DNA of 64,000 bases, taken from NCBI RefSeq assembly GCF_021026375.1, contig NZ_JAJNDB010000001.1:1-64000 (forward strand), given 5' to 3'. The DNA is from Actinomycetospora endophytica (GTDB lineage Bacteria > Actinomycetota > Actinomycetes > Mycobacteriales > Pseudonocardiaceae). The notes under the pieces are model-generated. The model had not been told where the DNA came from. It worked only from the letters and a program-made list of their open reading frames with translations, and searched no databases. Position numbers and translations under genes: made by a program. Numbering within the stretch: the stretch's first letter is position 1; each line of letters starts with the position of its first letter. Below, in pieces: positions 9,481-18,029 of the stretch.

Positions 9481-10355
9481 CAGCGCCCTCCTCGGCTCCC
9501 CGCGCGACACGCGCCGACCCTCGGGTCAAACCGAACCGCCAACGACAGCCACCGGTCGGCCACCGCCGGGCCTATTCAACCGGCATCGCCACCCCGCCGC
9601 GGCACCGGGTCAGCCGCGGGCAACCAGCGCTGGGTGGTCTGCTGCGCGCCGGCCGGCGGCCCACCGCCTCCTCGCGATGGGCCGGCGCTGCGCTCGAGCG
9701 AGGAAACGACTCGAACATGTCCACCCGGCCCACCACCCGGGGGCGCCCGGACGGCATCGCTGGCCGGCGCAACGGCCGCCGGACCGGGGCGGGAGCACCC
9801 GGCTGGCAGCGTTGTTGACCCAACTGGCCGTTGTCCGCGACGCGAACCCGTTGTACAACTAGCGTGAGCGGAGTCACGGTCGGCCACGGCGGGATCAAAG
9901 GAGAAGGTCCCGCCCCCCGCACCACGACTCCGTGCCCGGACCCCCCGGGACCCCACCGCGAATGCCGCCCCCTCACGGGAGACAGCCGTGGGTCTGCGCC
10001 AGCCCCTCGAGCCGCGAGGGCCGGCGCCGAGACCGCCCATCACGGCGTCCGGTGCACGCCTGGTGCCCCGCCCGGTCCGGGCCCCCGGACGCCCGCCCCG
10101 CCCTGCTCCGGCACCCCCGCCGCCCTTGAGGGTGCCGGCTGGGCGGGCGTCCGGGACCTCACCCCGTGGACCACGCACAGTACTCAGCCTCAGCGCTTCA
10201 CCGCGGTTGACCCCGACAGCCGCGCCTTGTGGTCGTCCGCTCCCCCGCTCGCGCCCGCCCCTGCCGGGCCGCGGCGCGAGTCCCGGGCCGCCCGCTTCCC
10301 CGCCGCCAGCACCCGGGCGACGGCGGGGCGGCGGCGGTGGTTCTGGAAGGTGGCC
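9481..10355. other. Gene-free GC-rich stretch
   Basis: Overlapping frames on both strands are Pro/Arg/Gly-rich with no recognisable domain. The region separates the reverse-strand response regulator from the STAS operon and should hold the promoter of one or both. No clear operator was seen. Confidence 0.4.
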
Positions 10356-10877
10356 GTGGTGTCACTGCTCGACCCGCCCATCCCCGAGCGGCCGGTACTC
10401 GGGCCGACCCGGCTGATCACCCGCGGCGGGCTGATGCCCTGGCCCGGCCCGGCCCCGGCCGCGCTGGCCGAAGGCTCGCTGGTGGTCGCGGTCACCGCGC
10501 CCCGGGCCCGGACCGTGATCGCCCGCAGCATCGGCGAGATCGACCCCGCCACCGCCCCAGGTTGGCGGCGCACCCTGCACGCCACCCTGCGGGTACTCAC
10601 CGCCACCGGCCACCAACCCCGGCCCACGGGCGCGCTGCGAACCCCGAGCACGCTGGTCTGCGATCTCACCGACGTGGTCCTGCTCGACCCCGCCGGGGTC
10701 GAGGTACTCGTCGAGCTGGCCGGGCACTGCCGGCTCTCCGGGGTGGAGCTCCAGCTGCTCGCCGAGAACTCACGGTGGCCGGTCCGGCAGGCACTACAGA
10801 GCAGCGGGCTGGGCCACGGGCTGGTGGTGACCACCCGGACCAGGGGCCGCCACCGGCCAGCGGTGCCGCCGCTGTGA
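10356..10877 (+). CDS. STAS-domain protein (anti-sigma factor antagonist-like)
   Basis: 173 residues if started at GTG 10356 (GTG 10350 and 10359 are alternatives; GGAAGG at 10345-10350 favours 10356). The C-terminal 120 residues fit STAS: SLVVAVTAPRARTVIARSIGEID, TLVCDLTDVVLLDPAGVEVLVEL and GVELQLLAENSRWPVRQAL. Position DPAG, where SpoIIAA-type proteins carry DSSG, lacks the phosphorylated Ser, so partner-switching control may be altered. Its stop overlaps the next gene by GTGA. A general-stress role is inferred only from the family. Confidence 0.75.
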   Translation: MVSLLDPPIPERPVLGPTRLITRGGLMPWPGPAPAALAEGSLVVAVTAPRARTVIARSIGEIDPATAPGWRRTLHATLRVLTATGHQPRPTGALRTPSTLVCDLTDVVLLDPAGVEVLVELAGHCRLSGVELQLLAENSRWPVRQALQSSGLGHGLVVTTRTRGRHRPAVPPL

Positions 10878-11308
10878 CCACGACCCGGCCGCCCCGCCCG
10901 ACCGCCGACCCCCTGCCGGCGCCGGCCGGGCCGGGCCCTCGTCCCGTCGGGCACCACCCCGTTGCGCCATCGCAGCCCGACGCCGACGGCGCCCCGCTCG
11001 AGCTTGCCGCCGCGATCTACGTCGGGCTGCACGCGCTGCGCGACCTGCGATCGCTCCCGCCCGCGGTCCGCGGCGGGCACCTCGAGGCCACGCTGCGCGC
11101 CAGCTCCGCCCAGCACCGCACCACCCCCGGCGGGCAGCTCGGGGCCGACGACGACCCCGTCACGGCGCTCGCCGCCGCCGCGGCCGCGACCCGCACCGCG
11201 GCCGCGTTCCTGGCCAGCGGCGGCTACGAAGACGCCTACCTGGCGCTGCGCACCGCCCACGACCTACTGCCACGCCGCCGCGACCGCTCGACCGGTGATC
11301 CCCGCTGA
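10874..11308 (+). CDS. Hypothetical protein coupled to the STAS gene
   Basis: 144 residues from GTG 10874, whose first bases overlap the STAS stop codon, a sign of translational coupling. A Pro-rich N-terminus (residues 1-40) precedes an Ala-rich helical part: LELAAAIYVGLHALRDLRSL, ALAAAAAATRTAAAFLAS and YLALRTAHDLLPRRR. No family is recognised. The coupling suggests it acts with the STAS protein, possibly in regulation. Confidence 0.6.
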   Translation: MTTTRPPRPTADPLPAPAGPGPRPVGHHPVAPSQPDADGAPLELAAAIYVGLHALRDLRSLPPAVRGGHLEATLRASSAQHRTTPGGQLGADDDPVTALAAAAAATRTAAAFLASGGYEDAYLALRTAHDLLPRRRDRSTGDPR

Positions 11309-11479
11309 GGCCGCCGCCCGACCAGTCATCCCACCCCCGGGCGCGGCCGCGGGCATCACCGCACCCGACCCGACGGGCCCTGACCGGGGCGGGAAGCGGC
11401 AAGCGGACGGGCGCGCAGCTCGCCATCGACCTGGGCGAGGCGCTGCGCAGCAGCGATATGATCGGTCAGGCCAAAAGGG

Positions 11480-11783
11480 ATGGCGGTTGCGGCGTAGCTG
11501 GCTAAGCGATGATCTCCACCGGCCTGCTCTCGACCACCGGTGTTGCCCTGGCCCCCGACAACGGCAACGACGGCGACACCGCCCAGCAGGGCGTGGTCAA
11601 CTCCAGCGACTTCGCCCCGAACACCACCGGCGACCTGTGCAACAACGATGTTCCGGTCAACGTCCTCGGCGTGCAGGTCCCGGTCCAGGACGACGTGCTC
11701 GGCCTGCCGATCCTGTCCTCCGCCGGGACCGGTAACGGCGCCGCCAACGTCAAGAAGTGAGGCAACGGCATCGACGCCGACAA
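11480..11783 (+). pseudogene. Small secreted chaplin-like protein, decayed copy 1
   Basis: Compared with the paralogue at 12609, three lesions are visible. A 7-bp deletion after ATG 11480 breaks the signal peptide. A TGA at 11758-11760 stands at the codon that encodes Cys in the paralogue, and the paralogue's TAG stop is replaced by CAA. Between them the frame is good: MISTGLLSTTGVALA, GVVNSSDFAPNTTGDLCNND, VPVNVLGVQVPVQDDVLG. The open segment 11509-11760 would give 83 residues. The core resembles actinobacterial chaplin-type surface proteins only loosely (short, secreted, two Cys, VPVNV motif). Confidence 0.6.
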
Positions 11784-12003
11784 CCAAGAAGCGCCCGAAG
11801 CCAGCGCCCGGGTCCCGGTGACGGCCCGGCGGGCTGGCTTCGGCGTGCGGGTCTGCGAGCCCGGCCACCAGTTCCCCTCGATGGCTGGTGATCGGGCCTG
11901 CAGCATGTCGACCCCCGACCGCTCACTCTGTGCGACCCGGCGGTTTACCGGGGTCAGCGGTGGCGGGGGCCCGCCCAGGTGTAGACCGCGCACACTGACC
12001 GGT

Positions 12004-12276
12004 ATGGACCTGGGGATGATCTCCGGGTTGGTCGGGCTCGACGTGGTCGCGGTCGGTCTGTGGCCCGGCGACGACCCGTGGCCGCGCGCCGAGCACCCCG
12101 CCGCGATGCCACCGGAGGTCCGCTGCGTGGACCCGGTCACCGCCGAGCGGGTCCGGGCTCTCGCCGGTGTCCGGGCGGCCGCCGCCGTCGAGCTGAGCCG
12201 GCGGGGCATGCACTACCTGGTCGACCGAGCGGAACGACATCCCCGCGGCGGTCTCGACGGCCCTGGCGCGGACTGA
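12004..12276 (+). CDS. Hypothetical protein, distant paralogue of 18778-19044
   Basis: 90 residues from ATG 12004. The core (LVGLDVVAVGLWPGDDPW, then MPPEVRCVDPVTAERVRALAG) aligns with LVAVALIDP and LPAEVRVVDGHTAALVESLA of the protein at 18778. No known family. It ends in a His/Arg-rich tail. Both copies lie beside signalling or surface genes, suggesting a local duplicated family. Confidence 0.55.
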   Translation: MDLGMISGLVGLDVVAVGLWPGDDPWPRAEHPAAMPPEVRCVDPVTAERVRALAGVRAAAAVELSRRGMHYLVDRAERHPRGGLDGPGAD

Positions 12277-12608
12277 CCATCCGGCTTGGTCAGCATCCCG
12301 GCTGTGTCGGGCATGATCGCTCAGCGCGCAATCTAATTGCCGTTAGACGAATCGTGGAGATCTGGTCGCGGCGCCGCTACCCTGCTCGGTCGGGGACCGC
12401 CGGACCGGGTTTCCGAGCCTCTTGTGGGGTCTCCACCGGCTCGGCGCACCCCCACCCCGGGAGGCCCGGTCGGTGGCTGTCCCCCCACAGCCCCGGCCGG
12501 GCCTCTCCCCGGCCTGCGAAACGTCGAGCTGACACCACGTTATCGATCGGTCGCGCGATGTGATCACCGGGTGGCCGGGGCTCCCGTGCCAGGAAGGTTC
12601 CGCCACTC

Positions 12609-12969
12609 ATGGCGACTCTGCGCACGACCGTCCTCGTGGCGGCCGTGATCTCCACCGGGCTGGTCTCCACCGCCGGTGTCGCACTGGCCCGCGACACCTG
12701 CGAGAGCGGCGACTCGAGCGGGCACCACGGCGTCTCGCGTCACCACGACGTGGGAACCACGGTGCAGAAGGGCCTGGTCAACTCCAGCGACTTCACCCCG
12801 AATACCTCGCTGAATGCCTGCAACAACAACGTGCCGGTCAACGTGCTCGGCGTGCAGGTCCCGGGTCCAGGACCTCGCCGGCGGTATTCCGATCCTTTCT
12901 GAGGCCGGGCACGGCAACGGCGCGGTCAACGCCAAGTCCTGCCACAACCCCATCGCCGCCGACAACTAG
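12609..12969 (+). pseudogene. Small secreted chaplin-like protein, copy 2, one-base frameshift
   Basis: ATG 12609 starts a clean signal peptide (MATLRTTVLVAAVISTGL to GVALA). The mature part has a His-rich linker, then GLVNSSDFTPNTSLNACNNN and VPVNVLGVQVP. An extra G in the run at 12863-12865 (the other copy has CCGG, here CCGGG) shifts the frame. Reading across it gives VQDLAGGIPILSEAGHGNG, VNAKSCHNPIAADN and TAG 12967-12969, a full protein of about 119 residues with two Cys. As sequenced the ORF ends at 12902. Likely a surface or cell-wall protein; the chaplin relationship is inferred from layout, not proven. Confidence 0.65.
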
Positions 12970-13439
12970 ACCCGACCGGTCACATCGGCGGGCCTGCGGA
13001 GGGTGTCCGCCGATGCCCCGGAGGGACCGGGGGTCCTCTGGGGTGTGCGGGCCCGGTCACCGGCCCACGTCGTCGCTGGTGACCAGGCCCGCAGCATCTC
13101 CACACCCTCCGCCGCCGCGGCGCCCGACCGCCGACGTGAGCGCACTTGGCCGACGGTCAGCCCAGCACCGGGCCTGCTCTGCGCCATGGCCGGGGTCGTC
13201 TCCCCGGCGTCGGTCCGTCCGGCAGCGACCGGGAGAGGGACTGACCGGACCGAGCCCGGCAGGGCACACCCCCCTGGAGCCCTGACTGCGGCTGGCCGAT
13301 CAGCCCCTCGAACAGCTATTCGCACTCGCCGGAGATCCTGTTACGGACATTAAGGTCAACGCCGCCACGGGTACGCATCGAGCCTGCTCATGTTGGTGTG
13401 TGCCGTCGCGGGACATGGTTGACGGATTGTTGTCAGGAG

Positions 13440-14060
13440 ATCGTTGACGTGCCCGCTTGATCAGCTGGGTCGAGAGCGGGGGCCAGGGCAGGGGCGTCTG
13501 AAGCGCTGTGAGCAGGACGTATCTCTGGAGGCATGTCGGGTCGGGGTTGGACATGCCCGCCGTGGTGACCAGGGCTTCCCAGAACACCCATCCGCGAGCG
13601 CGTCGCCAGGTGTCAGCGTCGAGGTCAAGACGGCGCTGGAAGCTTCGGCGGGCCGGCTCGGTGAACAGGGTCCAGGCCAGCGTGAGGTCGCAGGCGGGTC
13701 TCCGACCGCGCAGCATCAGAAGTCGATCACCGCACTGAGGCGTCCGTGTTGGACGAGCAGGTCGTCCACGGCGAGGTCGCCGTGGGCACAGACGGGTGCC
13801 GCTGGCCAGGCGGTCGTGGTCGCTTCGAGCCAGATCTGACGGCAACGCTGGACATCGACCCGGTCAGCGAGGGCGAGAAGTGCCTGTTCGACCTCGTCGC
13901 TGTATGCGCTGGGGTGGCTGCTGCGGAAGAAGGACTGCCTGCCGGCGGCGGGGCCGTCCTCGGTGCTGGCCGCGTGCAGCTCGGTGAGGAAGGCGGCAAG
14001 GTCGACTGCGAGTAGCTACTCGTCGAGCTCGGTGGTCGTGCTCAGTGGTTGACCCGGCAG
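13440..14060 (-). pseudogene. Aminoglycoside phosphotransferase-family gene, broken
   Basis: Reverse-strand pieces match the APH/choline-kinase fold in order: LAVDLAAFLTELHAA, SDEVEQALLALADRVD, then the catalytic loop VCAHGDLAVDDLLVQHGRLSAVIDF (catalytic Asp in HGDL). A stop follows immediately. The rest, PACDLTLAWTLFTEPARRSF and DTWRRARGWVFWEALVT, is in another frame. An in-frame TAG also precedes the first piece, and the N-lobe is missing. It would have phosphorylated a small alcohol or antibiotic; as sequenced it is non-functional. Confidence 0.7.
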
Positions 14061-14788
14061 CCAACGACGGACAGACCACGGGAACGGGAAGCGGTCGCTG
14101 GGGACACCGGTGGCGACACCCAACCTGCCCGCGGCGCGCGATGCCGGCCGCCGGATTCCGCACCCTCGCCCACCCGATCCCGTCCCCGCTCAGACGGGCA
14201 GAACTACCATCACCGCTGGGCACGGCGGTGAAGCATGTCCTGACGACGAACTGTGAACTGTCTCCTGAGACACCACACATCAACGTACCCCGGAGGGCTG
14301 CCAGCTGACCGACCGAACCCGGGGCCCAGCGACCTTGAGCAGGCCAATACGACCACTCGTTTGGGTGATCTCGCGTTGGGTGGGCGTCAGGGAGTCCTGA
14401 GGCAGGAGTCATATCGACAGAACAAGCATTTCAGGAACCGGTCGTCTCTGGTCTGCCGGCAACCGATTGGTAGGGCGGGACGTGACCGGGTCGGGGGCGT
14501 CGGCGTCGGCCCGCCCACGGGGTGGAGGCGTCGCACGCCGGTCCCCTACCGGCAGCACAGCGCTCGGGCGGGTTCGCGGTGAGCGTCCTGCCTCGCCGGG
14601 CCCGGCTGGTGTCGACGGACCCGAGAACCTCCGGTCCGGCGGGTGTTCCACCGGCTGGGTCGTCGCCGCGCTGGAGCGGGTGGTCGGGCCGGTGCCCGAC
14701 ATCCTGCGGCTGCCGAAATGAGGGGATCGATCGTGCAGCCGCCGATCGAGGGGTACACCGCTAGGCCGGTCACCTGGAATGGCCGGCG
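14061..14788. other. Stretch with no recognisable gene, left of the IS21 element
   Basis: Open frames on both strands are low-complexity and match no family. The last 20 bases hold the start of the interrupted LuxR-type gene (ATG at 14789). Confidence 0.4.
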
Positions 14789-14802
14789 ATGACGCTCCGG
14801 GT
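14789..14802 (+). pseudogene. 5' end of the LuxR-type gene split by IS21
   Basis: ATGACGCTCCGGGT encodes the first residues M-T-L-R-V. Joined to the sequence after the element (GCTGATCTGTGAAGC from 18043), it gives MTLRVLICEARERLRERL, a normal response-regulator start. TCCGGGT occurs on both sides of the element (14796-14802 and 18036-18042) as the target-site duplication. Confidence 0.8.
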
Positions 14803-14807
14803 AAGTG

Positions 14808-14852
14808 TGTCAACCCGGAGTGGCCCCGGGGGGACGGCTTGATCTGGCCCCA
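14808..14852 (+). repeat. Left terminal repeats of IS21
   Basis: Starts TGTCAACCCGG and contains two repeat units, the inner one ending GATCTGGCCCCA at 14852. Over 45 positions it aligns without gaps to the right end read inward from 18029. Confidence 0.75.
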
Positions 14853-14900
14853 GTTGCGCGTCAGGGTTCGGGTAGGTGCGTGGCGAGGTGGGTGTGTCAG

Positions 14901-15308
14901 GTGATCGAGCCGGACGAGGGTGATCAGGGCGGTCGGCGGCGTGAGGGGCAGAGTTCGAGTCGGGTGGCTCGAGCGCGTGAGCGCCGGGACCGGCTCGGGC
15001 AGCAGCTCGAGGAGTTGCGCCAGCAGCGGGAGGACCTCGCGGAGCGGGGCGCGGAGGGCGCGCGTTCGCCGGAACAACAGGAGGCTTCGCTGCGCGCGGC
15101 TCGAGGCGAGGCAGCTGCGGCTCATGAGGAGGCGGCCCGTGCTCATGAGCTCAGCGCGGACGCTCATCAGCGGGCTGGGCGGTTGCGGCAGCGTGCGGGT
15201 CGGGAGTCCGGTTCGCCGACGCATCCGCAGGCAGCGGCTTGGGACCGGGAGCAGGCGCAGCGGGAGCGCCAGGAAGCGGCCGAGGACCGGGAGGACCCCG
15301 GCAGCTGA
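14901..15308 (+). CDS. Coiled-coil hypothetical protein carried inside IS21
   Basis: 135 residues from GTG 14901 (VIEPDEGDQGG). Nearly all of it is charged and helical with heptad-like spacing: RVARARERRDRLGQQLEELR, EDLAERGAEG, then Ala/Glu/His-rich repeats and QRERQEAAEDREDPGS. No catalytic motif or membrane segment. It lies between the left element end and the istB stop, on the opposite strand to istA/istB. Similar short Arg/Glu coiled-coil proteins exist in actinobacteria without known function. Being within the repeats and target duplication, it moves with the element. Confidence 0.7.
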   Translation: MIEPDEGDQGGRRREGQSSSRVARARERRDRLGQQLEELRQQREDLAERGAEGARSPEQQEASLRAARGEAAAAHEEAARAHELSADAHQRAGRLRQRAGRESGSPTHPQAAAWDREQAQRERQEAAEDREDPGS

Positions 15309-15318
15309 GTGAGCGGCC

Positions 15319-16140
15319 TCAGTCTGCGGCGAGTCTGGCCTTGGCGTGGGCGAGGCGGTAGGAGTGGGTCCCGGTTTCGATGATCAGTCCGGCGAAGGTG
15401 AGCCGGTCGATGATCGCGGCGCAGAGCCGGGGGTCGGTGAAGGTGCTCGTCCAGCCGGAGAACGCTTGATTGCTGGCGATGGCGATGGAGTTGGTTTCTT
15501 CGCGTTCGGTGAGGACTTGGAACAGCATTTCGGCGCCGCGGCGGTCGAGTTGCATATATCCGAGCTCGTCGATGCAGAGCAGGTCGACGCGGCCGTAGCG
15601 GGCGATGGTCTTCGCGAGTTGGCGTTCGTCGGCGGCCTCGACCAGCTCGTTGACCAGTTTCGTGGCCAGGGTGTAGCGGACCCGGAATCCCTGGTTCGCA
15701 GCCGCGGTCCCCAGCCCGATGAGCAGGTGCGATTTCCCGGTTCCGGAGTCGCCGATCAGGCAGAGCGGGTCGCCTTTGCGGATCCAGTCCCCGGCCGCGA
15801 GGTGGGAGATGGTGGCGGGGTTGACGTTCGGGTTGGCGTCAAAGTCGAAGTCCTCGAGCCACTTATCCCGCGGGAATCCGGCGGCTTTGACCCGCCGGGC
15901 GGAGCGGCGCCGGTCGCGGTCGTCGCACTCGCAGAGCAACAGCTCGGCGAGGAACCCGCGGTAGGTCAGCTGGTCGTGCTCGGCGGCGGTGATGGCGTCC
16001 TCGACGGTGGTGCGCATGGTGGGCAGGCGCAGGGTGCGGCAGGCCTGGTCGATCGCCGCGGTGGCGGCCTGCTCGGTCATGTTGCGTCGCCGACGCCGCG
16101 AGCCGGTGGCTGCCTTGGTGGCGGTGTTGGGCTCGGTCAT
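15319..16140 (-). CDS. istB: IS21 transposition helper ATPase IstB
   Basis: 273 residues, AAA+ ATPase. Walker A is at about 130-137 (GDSGTGKS) and Walker B at about 187-194 (LLCIDELG). The typical ends GYMQLDRRGAEMLFQVLTER, SIAIASNQAFSGW and AIIDRLTFAG are present. IstB activates IstA and helps choose the target. Start ATG 16140 overlaps the istA stop by ATGA, the usual coupling. A Thr/Arg-rich N-terminal 25 residues precede the conserved part. Confidence 0.95.
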   Translation of the reverse strand: MTEPNTATKAATGSRRRRRNMTEQAATAAIDQACRTLRLPTMRTTVEDAITAAEHDQLTYRGFLAELLLCECDDRDRRRSARRVKAAGFPRDKWLEDFDFDANPNVNPATISHLAAGDWIRKGDPLCLIGDSGTGKSHLLIGLGTAAANQGFRVRYTLATKLVNELVEAADERQLAKTIARYGRVDLLCIDELGYMQLDRRGAEMLFQVLTEREETNSIAIASNQAFSGWTSTFTDPRLCAAIIDRLTFAGLIIETGTHSYRLAHAKARLAAD

Positions 16141-17882
16141 GACGCTCCTCCGGTGGTCGTCGCCCGGGATGCTCGCGGGGTCGGCTGGCGGCGGGCGAGC
16201 AGCTGGTCATAGCCGGCGACAGTGGGCAGCGGACGCTGATCCGCGGGCAGCGCGGCGATGGTGGCCTGCGGGTCAGCCAGCCGCCGCTCGGTCAGGCTGA
16301 CCACCGCACCTTCGGTCGTGCTCGGCGCTGGTCCGAGCTGCGGGGCAGGTCGCTGGTCGGCGATCCGGCGGGTCTCGACGGCGACGACGTCGGCGCGGGT
16401 CGAGCCGGCGGCGGTGGCGGCGCGCAGCCCGGCCAGGACGTCTTCGCGGGCCTGGTGGCGGTGCAGCAGCAGCACCTCGATCAGCTCGCGGGTGCCGTCG
16501 CGGTCGCCGTGCGCGGCGCGGGCGGCGGCCCAGAACGCCTCGTGCTCGACGGCGAACGCCCCAGAGCGGCGGGCCTGGACCAGCGCGGTCGCCCCCGGCA
16601 GCGCCCCAGGCTTCCGCGCCAAAACCTCGAGGTAGTGATCGAGCGCCAGCACCTCGGCGCCCTTGCCCTGGGCCCGGTCGTGGCGGGCGACCTCGCGGCG
16701 CCGGTCGAGCACGATCACCTCGGTGGCGCGCAGCAGCACCCGCAGCTTGCGCCCGATCAGTCTCGCGGGCACCGAATAGCGATTCTGGCGGATCACCACC
16801 CGGGCGTGGGTGTCGACCCGCGGAGTCAGCACCAGCCCGGTCTCGAAGCTCTCCGCCGGCAGCGGACGCAGCATCGGCGCCTCGGTGCCGAAATCATGCC
16901 CGACGGGACGCACCCGATTGGCGATCCGGCGGGCGTCGTCGCGTTCGTCCGCGGCCCGCAGCCGGGCGTTGAGCTCGGCCAGTGAGGCGACTTTCGGGAC
17001 GGGGACGAGGTGATTGCGACGGAACCGGCCGCCCTCACCCTCCACCCCGCCTTTCTCATGGGCGCCGTCCTCGCCGGGCTCGCAGTAGAACGGGTCGAAC
17101 CCGTAGTGGGAGCGGAACGCCACCCAGCGGCTGGTCTCGTCGCGGTCGCGGCCCTTGAGGACCTTACTGACCGCCGGAGACAGATTGTCATAGCGAATCT
17201 GGTCCCACGGGACACCGCCGAACCAGGCAAACCCGTGCACGTGGCCTTCCAGGAACGCCTCCTGGGCCTGCGTGGCGAAACACTCATGGAAAGCTCGGCC
17301 CGAATACGACAGCCGCAGCGTGAACAAATACGTCTTCGTGCGGACCTCGGCCAGGTCGATCCAGAGCTCGGCGAAGTCGCACTCGGCCTCCCCGCCGGGC
17401 TCGTGGGTCTGCGGGACGAACGCCTCCGGGGCCCGGTCGGCCTCCAGCGCGATCTCCGCCCGGCGACGGGCGACGTAGTCGCGCACCGTCGGATACTTCA
17501 AGTCGGTCTGGCCGTGCTCGTCGACCAGCCTCGCCAACACCCGACGGGCAGTGTGGCGCTGCTTGCGCGGCGCGGTCAGGTCCTCACGCAGCATCGCGTC
17601 GATCAACGGCTTCACCGGATCCAACCGCGGCGCCTGACGCACCGGGGTCTTACGCTCCGGCGGAACCGCCGAGCCCAACGCACTGCGCACCGTGCGCCGA
17701 TGCACCCGATATCGCCGGGCCAGCTCCCGGATCCCCAACCCCTCGCGGCGCTCGTCGCGCCGGATCGCCTCGTAGAGCTCCACCCTGGTCAGCCCCACCC
17801 CGGCCCCTCCCGCCGCGAGCAGGCTCTTCGCCAACCTGCCTCGCCGGCGAGGCCTATCAGCCCGCCCCGACACCCCGACCAT
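16137..17882 (-). CDS. istA: IS21 transposase IstA
   Basis: 581 residues from 17882; the conserved part begins near residue 31 (LTRVELYEAIRRDERREG), so a later start is possible. An N-terminal HTH (IRELARRYRVHRRTVRSAL) is followed by an rve/DDE core with Asp169 (ECDFAELWIDL), Asp232 (RYDNLSPAV) and Glu in HEKGGVEGEGG (about 276-281). The Mu-type C-terminal domain includes VVIRQNRYSVPARLIGRKLRV. The length is somewhat above the usual 400-520 residues. The frame is intact, so an active transposase is likely. Confidence 0.95.
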   Translation of the reverse strand: MVGVSGRADRPRRRGRLAKSLLAAGGAGVGLTRVELYEAIRRDERREGLGIRELARRYRVHRRTVRSALGSAVPPERKTPVRQAPRLDPVKPLIDAMLREDLTAPRKQRHTARRVLARLVDEHGQTDLKYPTVRDYVARRRAEIALEADRAPEAFVPQTHEPGGEAECDFAELWIDLAEVRTKTYLFTLRLSYSGRAFHECFATQAQEAFLEGHVHGFAWFGGVPWDQIRYDNLSPAVSKVLKGRDRDETSRWVAFRSHYGFDPFYCEPGEDGAHEKGGVEGEGGRFRRNHLVPVPKVASLAELNARLRAADERDDARRIANRVRPVGHDFGTEAPMLRPLPAESFETGLVLTPRVDTHARVVIRQNRYSVPARLIGRKLRVLLRATEVIVLDRRREVARHDRAQGKGAEVLALDHYLEVLARKPGALPGATALVQARRSGAFAVEHEAFWAAARAAHGDRDGTRELIEVLLLHRHQAREDVLAGLRAATAAGSTRADVVAVETRRIADQRPAPQLGPAPSTTEGAVVSLTERRLADPQATIAALPADQRPLPTVAGYDQLLARRQPTPRASRATTTGGAS

Positions 17883-17895
17883 GGCCGACTCATGG

Positions 17896-18029
17896 TGGGG
17901 CCAAATCAGACCGTCACAACCGGTCTCGCAGCTCCGGGTGGGGCCAAATCAGACCGTCACCACGACCACCACCGACACCCGAGATGGGGCCAGATCGGAC
18001 CGTCACAGTGGGGCCAAATCAGAATGACA
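17896..18029 (+). repeat. Four transposase-binding repeats at the istA end of IS21
   Basis: Copies of a 21-bp unit beginning TGGGGCCAAATCAGACCGTC occur at 17896, 17939, 17985 (two changes) and 18009 (outermost, changed at the end to AATGACA). Repeated internal copies at the ends are a known feature of IS21 elements and bind the transposase. Confidence 0.8.

Noticed and set aside
9576-10178. Overlapping reverse ORFs of 80-200 codons
   Set aside because: Gly/Arg/Pro-rich translations without domain features; typical of non-coding GC-rich DNA.
12460-12530. GC-rich near-palindromic stretch before the secreted protein gene
   Set aside because: Pairing is patchy and no terminator or riboswitch pattern could be drawn with confidence.
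15346-17013. Forward ORFs across the IS21 genes
   Set aside because: Shadows of istA and istB, whose reverse-strand products have intact catalytic motifs.
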